Shown here: positions 33,430 to 42,575 of the stretch, piece by piece
How positions within the stretch are numbered: the stretch's first letter is position 1
Layout: each line of letters starts with the position of its first letter
Origin: Antricoccus suffuscus
GTDB lineage: Bacteria > Actinomycetota > Actinomycetes > Mycobacteriales > Antricoccaceae
Direction: 5' to 3'
Assembly (NCBI RefSeq): GCF_003003235.1
Contig: NZ_PVUE01000012.1
Span: forward strand, 1 to 64,000
DNA: 64,000 nucleotides
Position numbers and translations under genes: made by a program
The notes under the pieces: generated by a model
The model's database searches: none
Told to the model about the DNA's origin: nothing
Seen by the model: only the letters and a program-made list of their open reading frames with translations

Positions 33430-34731
33430 CTACGAGCCTGGACTGTCCGTAACCCTGAGCCGGATCGAACCGCCGGCGACGCGTGCGGTGAGCGAGTCCC
33501 CAGCGGAGGCCTGGGCGGGGTCGTTGATGACGTGACCGTCCTCGTGCTGGAGTACGGCGTACCCGCGTTCGAGGGTGGCCTGTGGCGACAGGGCAACCAG
33601 TCGTGCGCGCATCTGTTCGAGGCCGCTGTGCGCGATGGATAGCCGGTGATCGGTGGTACGGCGGATCGCCTCGCGTTGCCGCCCGACATCGTCGATGCGC
33701 GCGGTGACGATGCCTGTCGGCTCCGACAACGACGGTCGAGATCGCTGCTGGTCGAGAAATGACCACTGATTTGCGAGGTAGCGCGCGACGGCGCTACGGA
33801 TTCGGTCCCGTCCACCGCCGACCAGCGCGCGTTCCTCGGCCACGTCCGGTACGACGCGCTTCGCGGCGTCGGTAGGCGTCGAGGCGCGCAGATCCGCCAC
33901 ATAATCGAGAAGCGGCTTGTCCGGCTCGTGCCCGATCGCGCTGACGAGCGGGGTCCGTAACGCGGCAGCGTACCGGCACAGCGTCTCGTCACTAAACGGC
34001 AGCAGGTCCTCGACCGAACCTCCGCCCCGGGCAACGATGATGATCTCGACGGACTTATCCGCTTCAAGAGTCGCGATCGCGCCACGCACCTCGACTGCCG
34101 CCGTCCGCCCTTGTACGGCGCAGTTGATGACCTTGAAGGTCACGCCAGGCCAGCGATGCCGGGCGTTGGTGAGCACGTCGTGCTCGGCGGCGCTGTCGCG
34201 GCCGGTGACCAAGCCGATCGTCTTAGGCAAGAACGGGAGTCGCTTCTTGCGCCGCTGGTCGAACAGCCCTTCTGCCTCGAGGGCTTGTCGCAGGCGCTCG
34301 ATGCGGGCCAACAGTTCGCCAAGGCCGACTTGACGAATTTCCCTGGCGCGCATGGAAAAATTTCCGCGCTCGGCCCAGAAGTCGGCCTTGCAGTGCACGA
34401 GCACCCGTGCGCCTTCTTTGAGCTCGACGCCCAGATCGTCCAGGACACTCGTGCTGCAGGTGATCGGGAGCGAGAAGTTCGCGACCGTGTCGCGCAGCGT
34501 GAGGAACACCGCGCGGGAGCCGGTGCGCCGATTGAGCTGGGCGATCTCTCCGTCGAGCCAGACCGGCCCAAGCCGGGCGATCCACGAGCTGATCTTCTGC
34601 GAGATCACGCGCACGGCGTACGGGTTGTCCGGGCCGTTGGGTGGACGCGCCGCCGGGGCAGGACCCGTCGTCGGCGCGGGGCGCTGCGGCGTACTAGCAG
34701 CCGGCGGGCGGTCCTCGTGGCGGTCGGTCAC
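33430..34731 (-). CDS. xseA: Exodeoxyribonuclease VII large subunit
   Basis: 433 aa. The N-terminal ~35 residues are Pro/Ala-rich. The OB-fold follows (NPYAVRVISQKISSWIARLG, WLDGEIAQLNRR, FLTLRDT), then the catalytic domain with GLVTGRDSAAEHDVLTNARHR and ARGGGSVEDLLPFSDE, and finally GHEPDKPLLDYVADLRASTPTDAA. The coiled-coil that binds XseB follows. With XseB it degrades single-stranded DNA in both directions. It lies one base downstream of the lipid-droplet-type gene in the same transcript. The usual downstream partner xseB is inverted. Confidence 0.96.
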   Translation of the reverse strand: MTDRHEDRPPAASTPQRPAPTTGPAPAARPPNGPDNPYAVRVISQKISSWIARLGPVWLDGEIAQLNRRTGSRAVFLTLRDTVANFSLPITCSTSVLDDLGVELKEGARVLVHCKADFWAERGNFSMRAREIRQVGLGELLARIERLRQALEAEGLFDQRRKKRLPFLPKTIGLVTGRDSAAEHDVLTNARHRWPGVTFKVINCAVQGRTAAVEVRGAIATLEADKSVEIIIVARGGGSVEDLLPFSDETLCRYAAALRTPLVSAIGHEPDKPLLDYVADLRASTPTDAAKRVVPDVAEERALVGGGRDRIRSAVARYLANQWSFLDQQRSRPSLSEPTGIVTARIDDVGRQREAIRRTTDHRLSIAHSGLEQMRARLVALSPQATLERGYAVLQHEDGHVINDPAQASAGDSLTARVAGGSIRLRVTDSPGS

Positions 34732-34732
34732 G

Positions 34733-35455
34733 TTAACCCTGCGGTTTGAGCGCGGTCAGCCTGGTGGCGAGCATCTTCAACACCGGCGCCCGGTTGCCCT
34801 GAGCGGTCTCATAGACGACCAGCGCCTGCAACGTGGCCGCGTCGAACGACTTCACCCGGGCCCGGATCTGCGGCAGCGTCATATCGTCGAACCCGGCGAC
34901 GGGGGCATCGGAGGCGGTGCCGTTGCTCTTCGGGCTGCGGGTACGCCGCCGCGCGATGGGCATGTCCTCGAGTGCCTGCTGGTCGAAGGAGGACCCAGGT
35001 CCGATGCCGGGGGGTCGCACCCGGTTGCGCGGTTTTGACCGCGTGTCGGAGACGGTTGGCTTTGCTTTAGCGGGAGCCTTTTTAGGTGCCGCGGGGCGGG
35101 GATCGGTGTGCGTCTTCGGCGTACCCGTATCGGTACGTTGGCGCGTCGTCCGCGGCGCGACCTCCGGAAGGTCCTCGTCGAAGGTCGCCCACTCCGGCAC
35201 CTCTTCGCTGGGACCGCGCAGCGTGTTGATGAGTTGCTCGCCTTTGGTGACCAGCTCGGTGTACTGCTGTTGGGCCTGCAACGAACGTTGCATCACGGCA
35301 GTCACCAGCGCCATCGGCAGTCCGCTAATCCGGTCCGGTAAGGCTCGCGCGTCCTCTAGTGCTTGTACGGCGAGGCCCGCCGCCGCTTTGAGCGGTGTTG
35401 GGAGGTCGACCGCTAGCAACGCGGACAGCGATGGTGGCAATTTTGACTGCGACAT
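34733..35455 (-). CDS. Lipid droplet-associated-type protein (Rv1109c-like)
   Basis: 240 aa. Residues 1-60 form a hydrophobic-amphipathic helical region (LSALLAVDLPTPLKAAAGLAVQALEDARALPDR). A long Lys/Pro/Ala-rich low-complexity stretch follows (90-160). The C-terminal module FDDMTLPQIRARVKSFDAATLQALVVYETAQGNRAPVLKMLATRL resembles the small domain found at this locus in mycobacteria and rhodococci, where related proteins are annotated as lipid-droplet associated. The family name comes from memory of the locus and is moderately certain. It is co-directional and nearly contiguous with xseA, and divergent from ispH 79 bases away. No proper RBS is seen; a leaderless start at 35455 is likely. Confidence 0.72.
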   Translation of the reverse strand: MSQSKLPPSLSALLAVDLPTPLKAAAGLAVQALEDARALPDRISGLPMALVTAVMQRSLQAQQQYTELVTKGEQLINTLRGPSEEVPEWATFDEDLPEVAPRTTRQRTDTGTPKTHTDPRPAAPKKAPAKAKPTVSDTRSKPRNRVRPPGIGPGSSFDQQALEDMPIARRRTRSPKSNGTASDAPVAGFDDMTLPQIRARVKSFDAATLQALVVYETAQGNRAPVLKMLATRLTALKPQG

Positions 35456-35534
35456 CCCTCTAGGGTGCCTTATTCAACAGTGGATTGTGCAATGACCCAC
35501 GTTATTGATCGTCGGCTCGACGTAGGCTTGCCCT

Positions 35535-36560
35535 ATGTCCTCGACGATCGAAAATGCGACCTCAGTGAGAGATTCTGTGACGCAGCGCAAGCGCGTCCTG
35601 CTGGCCAATCCCCGCGGTTACTGTGCCGGCGTCGATCGCGCGGTGGTGACAGTCGAGAAGGCGCTCGACTTGTACGGTGCCCCGGTCTACGTGCGTAAGC
35701 AGATCGTGCACAACGTGCACGTCGTACGCACGTTGGAGGCGCGCGGCGCGATCTTCGTCGAGGAGACCGAGGAAGTCCCCGAGGGCGCCATCGTCGTATT
35801 TTCGGCGCATGGGGTTGCGCCGGTCGTCCACGAAGAGGCCAAGCTACGCAACCTGCGCACTATCGACGCAACCTGCCCGCTCGTGACCAAGGTGCACAAC
35901 GAAGCGCGGCGCTTCGCCGACGAAGACTACGACATCCTGCTCATCGGGCACGAAGGCCACGAGGAAGTCGTCGGCACGTCCGGTGAGGCGCCGGAGCACA
36001 TTCATCTCATCGACGGGCCGGACGATGTCGCCAACGTGACCGTGCGCGACCCCGACAAAGTGGTGTGGCTCTCGCAGACCACGCTGTCTGTCGATGAGAC
36101 GATGCGCACGGTCGAGGCCCTGCGCGAACGGTTCCCCAACCTGATCTCGCCGCCGAGCGATGATATTTGTTACGCGACCCAGAACCGCCAGCTCGCGGTC
36201 AAGCGGCTCGCACCGCAGGCCGACGTCGTACTCGTCGTCGGCTCGCGCAACTCGTCTAACTCTGTACGCCTTGTCGAAGTCGCGCTCGAGTCCGGTGCCG
36301 GGTCGTCCTACCTGATTGACTACCCAGAGGACATCGATCTCGGCTGGTTCGCCGGCGCGACGACCGTAGGCGTGACGAGCGGCGCGTCGGTGCCGGAAGA
36401 CCTGGTGCGCGGCGTACTCGATGTGCTCGCCGGTCAGGGATTCGGCGACGTCGAGATCGTCACCGAGGCAGAAGAACGGTTGACCTTCTCGCTGCCCAAG
36501 GAACTACGCCGTGACTTGCGCGCGGCCGCGAAGACCTCGTCGGCTCAAGCGTCCTCCTAG
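35535..36560 (+). CDS. ispH: 4-hydroxy-3-methylbut-2-enyl diphosphate reductase
   Basis: 341 aa. IspH (LytB) makes IPP and DMAPP from HMBPP in the last step of the MEP isoprenoid pathway. The three cysteine ligands of its [4Fe-4S] cluster are C30 ([14 protein letters not shown]), C114 ([13 protein letters not shown]) and C212 ([11 protein letters not shown]). Conserved substrate residues are also present: [24 protein letters not shown] and SSNSVRL. TAGGCT lies 6 bases before the ATG with no RBS, suggesting a leaderless mRNA. It is divergent from the lipid-droplet-type gene, matching mycobacterial order. Confidence 0.98.
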   Translation: MSSTIENATSVRDSVTQRKRVLLANPRGYCAGVDRAVVTVEKALDLYGAPVYVRKQIVHNVHVVRTLEARGAIFVEETEEVPEGAIVVFSAHGVAPVVHEEAKLRNLRTIDATCPLVTKVHNEARRFADEDYDILLIGHEGHEEVVGTSGEAPEHIHLIDGPDDVANVTVRDPDKVVWLSQTTLSVDETMRTVEALRERFPNLISPPSDDICYATQNRQLAVKRLAPQADVVLVVGSRNSSNSVRLVEVALESGAGSSYLIDYPEDIDLGWFAGATTVGVTSGASVPEDLVRGVLDVLAGQGFGDVEIVTEAEERLTFSLPKELRRDLRAAAKTSSAQASS

Positions 36561-36571
36561 CCGGCGCTTGT

Positions 36572-37459
36572 TCAGCGGCGCTCGGTCGGCCGCGTCGTCA
36601 TCAATTTGACCCCGCCGATGAGCAGTGCAATCCCCGTCGCCAGCGCCATCCACGGAAATCCAGCGATTGCGATCTCGGCTAACGAGTATTTGTCGACGGT
36701 GGTGGGTGACAGCCAGATCAGCAGCACCCCAAACAGGGCGTAGACGATCGGTGGCGCGACTATCACCGACAGCAGGTCGAGCTTGCGGGTCACAAGCGCG
36801 GCAAAGAACGCGCCGATGCACAACCCGATACCGGTGAAAACGCCAAGTTTTGAGCTGACCATGTGGTCGATGAGCGCGCCGATCCCGGCCGTGATGATGA
36901 TTAAAATAACGCCGCCGAAACCGGCGAGCACCGTGCTCGGTCCGGTCCCGGCCGTCGGTGGCTGACGCAGCTCACGCGCCTCTCCCAGGTCTGGTTTCAC
37001 CCGGGTTGCCGAACCTCGGCGCGCTCCGGGTATGTCAGTGCCCGCGGTCGTGGAGCGTGGTGCTTCAGCGGTGGAGTACGCCGATGCAGGACTCGGCGCA
37101 TCACCGTGGCTGCGGCGTGCCTGCTCGGCGGAGCGGCCGGTAACCTCGGCTTGCTCTGTGCTTCCCGCGCGTTCGCTCCTTCGCCTCGCCACGGTAGGAA
37201 GGTCTCGCCGCGCGCGGGACTCGGCGAGAATGTCGGCCGCAGACCGGCCACGGGGGATCGATGCGGCTTTAGTGTCGTCGGCAGTTGCGGCCCATTTGCT
37301 CCGCGTCGCCGAGTCATCAGCTTGATCGGCGGCGTGTGTGCTGGGCCCGGACGTGTCCTTGAGCGACTTGACCACCGAACCAGGCGCCACTGCCCAGCGT
37401 GACGATGAGGTTGCCGAGCCCTGTTGAGGGCGCTGTTCCTCGGGGAGTTCGTCGTTCAC
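36572..37459 (-). CDS. DUF6542-type membrane protein with long disordered N-terminus
   Basis: 295 aa if it starts at GTG 37459 (VNDELPEEQRPQQG), which has GAGGG about nine bases upstream; the frame continues to 37531. Residues 1-170 are charged, Ser/Ala/Arg-rich and without predicted structure. The last ~120 residues contain four hydrophobic helices (STVLAGFGGVILIIITAGIG, GVFTGIGLCIGAFFAALV, LLSVIVAPPIVYALFGVLLI, GFPWMALATGIALLIGGV) resembling the DUF6542 family found beside ispH. Function unknown. Convergent with ispH, 11 bases apart. Confidence 0.75.
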   Translation of the reverse strand: MNDELPEEQRPQQGSATSSSRWAVAPGSVVKSLKDTSGPSTHAADQADDSATRSKWAATADDTKAASIPRGRSAADILAESRARRDLPTVARRRSERAGSTEQAEVTGRSAEQARRSHGDAPSPASAYSTAEAPRSTTAGTDIPGARRGSATRVKPDLGEARELRQPPTAGTGPSTVLAGFGGVILIIITAGIGALIDHMVSSKLGVFTGIGLCIGAFFAALVTRKLDLLSVIVAPPIVYALFGVLLIWLSPTTVDKYSLAEIAIAGFPWMALATGIALLIGGVKLMTTRPTERR

Positions 37460-37599
37460 TCGATGCAACCCTCGTTCTGGTGGATGCCCGCCGAGTGCGT
37501 GATAAGCGAGACGGGGCGACGGCATTTTCACCAGAATAGACGCCGGGTGCCGTCGGACGGTTGACGACGTACACGATGGCGGCGACGAGTTTGGCCTCG

Positions 37600-38649
37600 T
37601 TAGTCGACGGCGCGCAGTTGCCGCGCGTGCTTCTCGAGCGGTAGAGGTGGGTCGATCTCGTCGCGCACGACGCCGTACTCGACGAATTTATTGGCGCTGA
37701 CGAGCACGTTGCGCTCCAGCGAGCCGACAGTGTCGTTGTAGCGCTCGACCGCGCCACCGAGCGACACTCCCAGCCGCCGCAAGTGCGCGGACATCGTCGT
37801 AAGTCGCCCGTGCATCTCCCGGCCAAGGTCGAGCACCTGATGCGCTTCGCGGCTCAGCGTGTCCTGGCGCCAGGTATAGGCGACGGTGCGCAACAACGCC
37901 AGCAGCGTCGAGGGCGTCGCCATGATCACGTCGCGGTCGAAGCCGTGCTCAAGCAGTGCCGGGTCGTGTTCGAGCGCGACCTGTAAGAACGCGTCGCTTG
38001 GCAGAAACATCACGGTGAATTCGGGACTCGCTTCGTAGCGAGCCGGATAGCGCTTACGCGACAGCGCATCGAGGTGTCGACGTACGTGCTGTGCGTGGGC
38101 TTGCTGCTTGGCAACGCGCTCGATGTCATCAGACGCGTCGATAGCCGCGATGAAACCGGTGAACGGTACCTTGGAGTCGACCACGATCGTGCGGCCCTCA
38201 GTGAGCTGTACGACCAGGTCAGGACGCAGTAACCCGTCATCCGACGACGTCGTGTCCTGCTCGCGGAAGTCGCAGTGCGGAAGCATGCCGGCCGACTCCA
38301 CGATGCGGCGCAGCTGCATCTCGCCCCATCGACCGCGCACGGTCGGAGCGCGCAGGGCATTGACGAGCTTGCCGGTCTGCTGCCCCAAAGTGAGCTGCGA
38401 TTCGTGCATCGCGCGCACCTGCTCGCGCAGGGCTCCAGTTTCCGCGGCGCGATGTGATGCGCTGCTGCGCAGATAGTCCTCGACTCGGGCAAGCGTGTCC
38501 TCGATCGGCTGCACAGCCGAGTCCAGTCGTGGTTGGTCAGCCAGTGTGCTCGCCGCGCCGAGTCGGCGCCCGGCGACGACGCCCGCCCACACGCCGGCGG
38601 CCGTGCACAGCAGGGTGATCGCGATGTAGAGAAGCGTGCTCAGGTCCAT
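37600..38649 (-). CDS. rmuC: DNA recombination protein RmuC
   Basis: 349 aa from ATG 38649; sequence further upstream in the frame encodes Pro/Gly repeats and is unlikely coding. There is one N-terminal membrane segment (LSTLLYIAITLLCTAAGVWAG), then a helical coiled-coil region (residues 45-110), then the RmuC domain: RGRWGEMQLRRIVESAGM, LRPDLVVQLTEG, VVDSKVPFTGF, MFLPSDAFLQVAL and ATPSTLLALLRTVAYTWRQ. RmuC limits inversion of short repeats and carries a predicted PD-(D/E)XK-like nuclease core (D-DSK visible). It follows alkA on the same strand, 138 bases away. Confidence 0.94.
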   Translation of the reverse strand: MDLSTLLYIAITLLCTAAGVWAGVVAGRRLGAASTLADQPRLDSAVQPIEDTLARVEDYLRSSASHRAAETGALREQVRAMHESQLTLGQQTGKLVNALRAPTVRGRWGEMQLRRIVESAGMLPHCDFREQDTTSSDDGLLRPDLVVQLTEGRTIVVDSKVPFTGFIAAIDASDDIERVAKQQAHAQHVRRHLDALSRKRYPARYEASPEFTVMFLPSDAFLQVALEHDPALLEHGFDRDVIMATPSTLLALLRTVAYTWRQDTLSREAHQVLDLGREMHGRLTTMSAHLRRLGVSLGGAVERYNDTVGSLERNVLVSANKFVEYGVVRDEIDPPLPLEKHARQLRAVD

Positions 38650-38683
38650 GTCCTCAGTGTGCGGCAGAGGACTGACATTTCCT

Positions 38684-38727
38684 GGACCCGGCATTCCCGG
38701 ACCTGGCATTTTGGACCTGGCAATCCC
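38684..38727. repeat. Three short tandem repeats between alkA and rmuC
   Basis: GGACCCGGCATTCCC, GGACCTGGCATTTT, GGACCTGGCAATCCC: three imperfect 14-15 base units in the gap upstream of rmuC. Function unknown. Confidence 0.6.
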
Positions 38728-38787
38728 ACAGCCGCGGCCCTTCGAGTGGACGCCATCCAACGATTACTGGCGTGTGACCCGACGTGC

Positions 38788-40308
38788 TTAGCGGTCCTGG
38801 GCGAGCAACTGCGGCGAGGCGCGCCACAGATGCATTGTCGCGTAGCTTCGCCACGGCGCCCATACTTTTGCCGCGTCATCGAGCGGGCCGAGATCAGCGG
38901 GCATTCCGGCCGCCGCAGCCGCTCGCCGTACGATCAGGTCCGTCGACAAGAACACGTCCGGGTCACCGAGCGCGCGCATCGTGACATAGTCCGCCGTCCA
39001 TGGTCCGATGCCCTTCAACGCCAACAGTTGCGCGTGTGACTCGAGCCGGTCGCTGCCGATGTCCAGGTCAACCGCGCCGCTGGCGAGCGCGGCGCCGAGT
39101 CCGACCAGCGCCGTTGCTCGGCTGCGCGGCATCGGCAGCTCCATCGAGTCGACTTCGGCCAACGCCGCACTCGATGGGAATAGGTGGGTGAGACCCGGTT
39201 CGGTCGGGGTGACTGGACTGAGCGCGCCGTACCGTGCGACGAGCTTGGCGCCGGCATTGGCGGCGGCGGCCACCGAGATCTGCTGACCGAGCAAGGCCCT
39301 GATCGCGAGTTCGTGTCCCTCGAGTACGCCGGGTACGCGCAGCCCGGGAGCCGCCTCGACGTACGCCTTCAGCCAACTCGCGCCACACAACGTCGTGTCC
39401 ACCGCGACCGGGTCTGCGTCGAGATCAAGCAGCCGACGGGCGCGGCGTACTGCTTGGGTCAGGTCGCGGAAGTCCTCCAACGAGACCTTGAGCGTGAGTT
39501 GGCCGTCGTTCCAATGCAGCGCTAGCGCCGCGGCTCCGTGCGCCAGGCCGACCGTGCGTGCGTAGACCCATCCCTCGGGTGTACGCCGAGCCGTCTCGAT
39601 TCCGGCGATCTGGCGGCGCTCGAAGAAGTCGAAGATCCCGTCGGCGTGAAACGGTTCGCGAACCGGCAGTCGCAGCGACAGCAACTCGCCACCGTCGCTG
39701 GCATGTGTCGAGTGTCGGGTGCGTAACGCCGTCGGCGGTTGAGCGAACACTGCGCGGACCGTGTCGTTGAACTGCCGAACACTGGAAAAACCGGCAGCGA
39801 AGGCGATGTCGGCCATCGGCATCGTCGTACCTTCGATGAGGACGCGTGCGGTGTGGGCGCGTTGGGCACGGGCGAGCGCGACTGGTGGCGCGCCAAGCTC
39901 AGCGCTGATCAGCCTGTTGAGCTGGCGTTCGCTGTAACCGAGACGGGTCGCCAGACCACTGACACCATCCCGGTCAACGACGCCGTCACTGATCATCCGC
40001 ATCGCCCGCCCGACCGTATCCGCGCGTAGGTCCCATTGCGGAGATCCGGGTACGACGTCCGGTCGACAGCGCAGACAGGCGCGATATCCGGCCTGCTGTG
40101 CGGCGGCGGCGGTGCTGTGAAACGAGCAGTTCTCCCGCCTTGGGGTGACGGAACTGCAGCTGGGCCGGCAGTAGATTCCGGTCGACCGTACGGCGACATA
40201 TATCCACCCGTCGTACCGGTGGTCGCGGCTGGTGACGGCGCGGTAGCACGCGTCCGGGTCGGGAAGTCCGGTCGTATGCGACGTGCTCGGTCCGCTCATG
40301 TCACGCAT
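38788..40308 (-). CDS. alkA: Ada-like regulator fused to AlkA 3-methyladenine DNA glycosylase
   Basis: 506 aa, the fused architecture known from mycobacterial AlkA. Residues 20-90 are the Ada methyl-phosphotriester zinc domain with C47, C51, C78 and C81 (GIYCRPSC, RACLRC). Residues 95-200 are an AraC-type helix-turn-helix (GVSGLATRLGYSERQLNRLI, FAAGFSSVRQFNDTVR). Residues 205-320 are the AlkA N-terminal beta domain. The C-terminal HhH-GPD glycosylase has LKGIGPWTADYVT at 431-443 and a likely catalytic Asp at about 457 (VFLSTDLIVRR). It both removes alkylated bases and senses methyl damage in the DNA backbone to activate its own regulon. The start at 40308 or nine bases later are both possible. 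Confidence 0.95.
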   Translation of the reverse strand: MRDMSGPSTSHTTGLPDPDACYRAVTSRDHRYDGWIYVAVRSTGIYCRPSCSSVTPRRENCSFHSTAAAAQQAGYRACLRCRPDVVPGSPQWDLRADTVGRAMRMISDGVVDRDGVSGLATRLGYSERQLNRLISAELGAPPVALARAQRAHTARVLIEGTTMPMADIAFAAGFSSVRQFNDTVRAVFAQPPTALRTRHSTHASDGGELLSLRLPVREPFHADGIFDFFERRQIAGIETARRTPEGWVYARTVGLAHGAAALALHWNDGQLTLKVSLEDFRDLTQAVRRARRLLDLDADPVAVDTTLCGASWLKAYVEAAPGLRVPGVLEGHELAIRALLGQQISVAAAANAGAKLVARYGALSPVTPTEPGLTHLFPSSAALAEVDSMELPMPRSRATALVGLGAALASGAVDLDIGSDRLESHAQLLALKGIGPWTADYVTMRALGDPDVFLSTDLIVRRAAAAAGMPADLGPLDDAAKVWAPWRSYATMHLWRASPQLLAQDR

Positions 40309-40569
40309 CGTCCCAGGAATCCGTTAGCCTCGCTAGCGGATATCGGACACGCCCGTCGGCGTGGATTCGCCCAGGTGCGGCCTTCCTCATACCGCCAAGA
40401 TCCCCCTTGTGCCGCCTAAAGAGCCGCGACAAGCAGGAGGTTGGCGCGACAAGAGACGTCGCCGGGCCGGGCGATACGGCGGTGCGCTGGGGTCCAAGAC
40501 GGCGCGGCGCAACGTCCAACGAAACCGTGTGACCCAACCGGGCTCGGGTAGACCACTAGGATTGCGCAC

Positions 40570-41655
40570 GTGAGTCTCACTATCGGAATCGTCGGTCTGC
40601 CCAACGTTGGCAAATCCACGATGTTCAACGCCCTTACCCGCAACAACGTGCTCGCCGCGAACTATCCGTTCGCGACGATCGAGCCGAACGTCGGGGTGGT
40701 CGGCGTACCCGACCCGCGGCTCGACGTGCTGGCCGGGATCTTCGGCAGCGCGAAGATCCTTCCAGCGTCTGTCTCGTTCGTCGACATCGCAGGCATCGTC
40801 AAGGGGGCCAGTGAAGGCGAGGGACTAGGCAACAAGTTCCTCGCCAACATCCGCGAGGCCGACGCGATCTGTCAGGTGGTGCGCGCATTCGAGGATGACA
40901 ACGTCGTACACGTCGATGGTCGCGTCGACCCGCTGTCTGACATCGAGATCATCAACACCGAGCTCATCCTTGCCGACCTGCAGACGATCGAAAGAGCACT
41001 GCCACGCCAGGAAAAGGACGCGCGGATCAAGAAAGACCTTCAGTCGACGCTCGAGGCAACCAAGCAGGCGCAGGAATTGCTCGAGTCAGGCACGACGATC
41101 TTCGCCGGTGCTGCGAAAGCTGGTATCGATACCGCGCTGATTCGCGACTTGCAGCTGATGACCGCGAAGCCATTTCTCTATGTGTTCAACGTCGATACCG
41201 ACGTACTGTCCGACGACGCGCGTAAGCAGGAGCTGTCCGCGTTGGTTGCGCCGGCCGACACGATCTTCCTTGACGCCAAGACCGAGGAAGAGCTCATCGA
41301 GCTCGACGAGGAAGACGCCAAGGAGCTTCTCGAGTCGATCGGTCAGGACGAGTCCGGTCTCGATCAGCTGGCGCACGCCGGGTTCAATACGTTGGGTCTG
41401 CAGACCTACCTGACGGCAGGGCCCAAAGAGGCTCGCGCGTGGACCATCCCGCAGGGCGCGACTGCGCCTGAGGCCGCCGGCGTCATCCATACCGACTTCC
41501 AGCGCGGCTTCATCAAGGCGGAGATCGTATCCTTCGACGACTTGGTCGCCGCCGGGTCGATGGCCGACGCGAAGGCCGCCGGCAAGGTCCGCATGGAGGG
41601 TAAGGACTACGTGATGGCCGACGGCGACGTGGTGGAGTTCCGCTTTTCGCTTTAA
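40570..41655 (+). CDS. ychF: Redox-regulated GTPase/ATPase YchF (Obg-like)
   Basis: 361 aa from GTG 40570. G1 is [15 protein letters not shown], followed by [13 protein letters not shown]3 is [23 protein letters not shown]. The nucleotide-specificity motif is NVDT rather than NKxD, as expected for ATP-preferring YchF. The coiled-coil insert and the C-terminal TGS-like domain ([52 protein letters not shown]) are intact. The final residues are RFSL rather than the nearly invariant RFNV. A second copy of the terminal 11 codons with RFNV lies at 44645, indicating that foreign DNA was inserted at this 3' end and replaced the last codons. Confidence 0.97.
   Translation: MSLTIGIVGLPNVGKSTMFNALTRNNVLAANYPFATIEPNVGVVGVPDPRLDVLAGIFGSAKILPASVSFVDIAGIVKGASEGEGLGNKFLANIREADAICQVVRAFEDDNVVHVDGRVDPLSDIEIINTELILADLQTIERALPRQEKDARIKKDLQSTLEATKQAQELLESGTTIFAGAAKAGIDTALIRDLQLMTAKPFLYVFNVDTDVLSDDARKQELSALVAPADTIFLDAKTEEELIELDEEDAKELLESIGQDESGLDQLAHAGFNTLGLQTYLTAGPKEARAWTIPQGATAPEAAGVIHTDFQRGFIKAEIVSFDDLVAAGSMADAKAAGKVRMEGKDYVMADGDVVEFRFSL
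41623..41645 (+). repeat. Left copy of direct repeat at the ychF 3' end
   Basis: 23 bases, GGCGACGTGGTGGAG then TTCCGCTT, inside the last codons of ychF. 22 of 23 match the copy at 44645-44667. Together they bound the GntR-MFS-ABC segment, as an attachment-site-like or target duplication. Confidence 0.75.
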
Positions 41656-41723
41656 CCTCTGGCTGCTGAGACGGTGCTTCACCGCCCGGACCTTTGGCTA
41701 GCAACGCACCCGACCGTGACCTC

Positions 41724-42386
41724 TTACGCCATCTTGAGCGTCAGCAGGTGCTCCCGCGCCAGGGTAGATGCGGTCCGGTCATCGCGATCAGCGATGGCGT
41801 CAAGAATGTCTTGGTGCGCGTGCTGGTCGGCGTCGCTGCCGAAGTCGCCGCGTAGCCGCAGCAGATCAATCATGGCTTGCCGGCTGCGCGGCGTGAAGCT
41901 GTCGAACAGGTCGACGAGGATCGGGTTGTGCGATCCGGCCACGATGGCCCGGTGGAAGACGATGTCCGCGTCGACGTGAGCCTCGATGTCCGTTCGCTGG
42001 GCGTCGCGCTTGCCTGCGGCCCACCTCATCGCGCGCAGCTCAGCTGGCGACCTCCGCTCGGCGGCAAGAGCTGCGGCTTCGACTTCGATGGCGATGCGGG
42101 CTTCGATCACCGAGTTGATGTCTGCCTTGCGCAGCGCCGCGCCCCAGTCCTTGGTCACATCGAGCGCAGCAACGAAGACGCCAGCCCCTTGCCTGGTGGC
42201 CAGGACGCCCTGACCGGCCAACCGGCGAATGGCCTCGCGCACAGTGGACCTGCCGACTCCGAGCTGCGGTCCGAGCGTGTTCTCCCCGGGGAGCTTTGAT
42301 CCCAACGGCCACTCGCCGCCGCGTATGCGGTCGAGGAGCAGATCCGCTGCTTGCTCTGCGAGCGGGGTGCGTGTCACTAGTGCCAT
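41724..42386 (-). CDS. GntR family regulator with FCD domain
   Basis: 220 aa. N-terminal GntR winged helix: LAEQAADLLLDRIRGGEWPLGSKLPGENTLGPQLGVGRSTVREAIRRLAGQGVL (residues 9-62). The FCD effector domain follows with IEARIAIEVEAAALAAERR and FHRAIVAGSHNPIL, whose Asp/His residues usually bind a metal and an organic acid. It is divergent from the MFS-ABC pair. A FadR-like site, TTGTCTGAGAA (42406-42416), lies in the shared intergenic region, so it probably represses the transporter genes. It is part of the inserted segment beyond ychF, converging with ychF (68 bases apart). Confidence 0.92.
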   Translation of the reverse strand: MALVTRTPLAEQAADLLLDRIRGGEWPLGSKLPGENTLGPQLGVGRSTVREAIRRLAGQGVLATRQGAGVFVAALDVTKDWGAALRKADINSVIEARIAIEVEAAALAAERRSPAELRAMRWAAGKRDAQRTDIEAHVDADIVFHRAIVAGSHNPILVDLFDSFTPRSRQAMIDLLRLRGDFGSDADQHAHQDILDAIADRDDRTASTLAREHLLTLKMA

Positions 42387-42397
42387 GAAATCTCCAC

Positions 42398-42428
42398 TTG
42401 ACTACTTGTCTGAGAAGGTGTGTAGAGT
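42398..42428 (+). promoter_or_regulatory. Candidate promoter with embedded GntR operator
   Basis: TTGACT (42398-42403) and TAGAGT (42423-42428) with a longish 19-base spacer. Within the spacer is TTGTCTGAGAA (42406-42416), a near palindrome matching the FCD-family consensus TNGTNNNACNA at all but one conserved position. It would drive the MFS gene and be blocked by the adjacent regulator. Confidence 0.45.
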
Positions 42429-42575
42429 CTAACTCATGCCTCGGCCGCTACTTCTTCGCCGCCGCGCCAGGAACTGATCCGACCAGACATCTTGCGCGCG
42501 GAGTGGCTCACCCTTGCTGGTCTCCCTCACTACTTGCGCGCCGTGCCTCGACGCGCCCTGGATCGAAAGAAGCAC

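Noticed and set aside
38684-38727. Short tandem repeats as a CRISPR-like array
   Set aside because: Only three 14-15 base units with no spacers and no cas genes.
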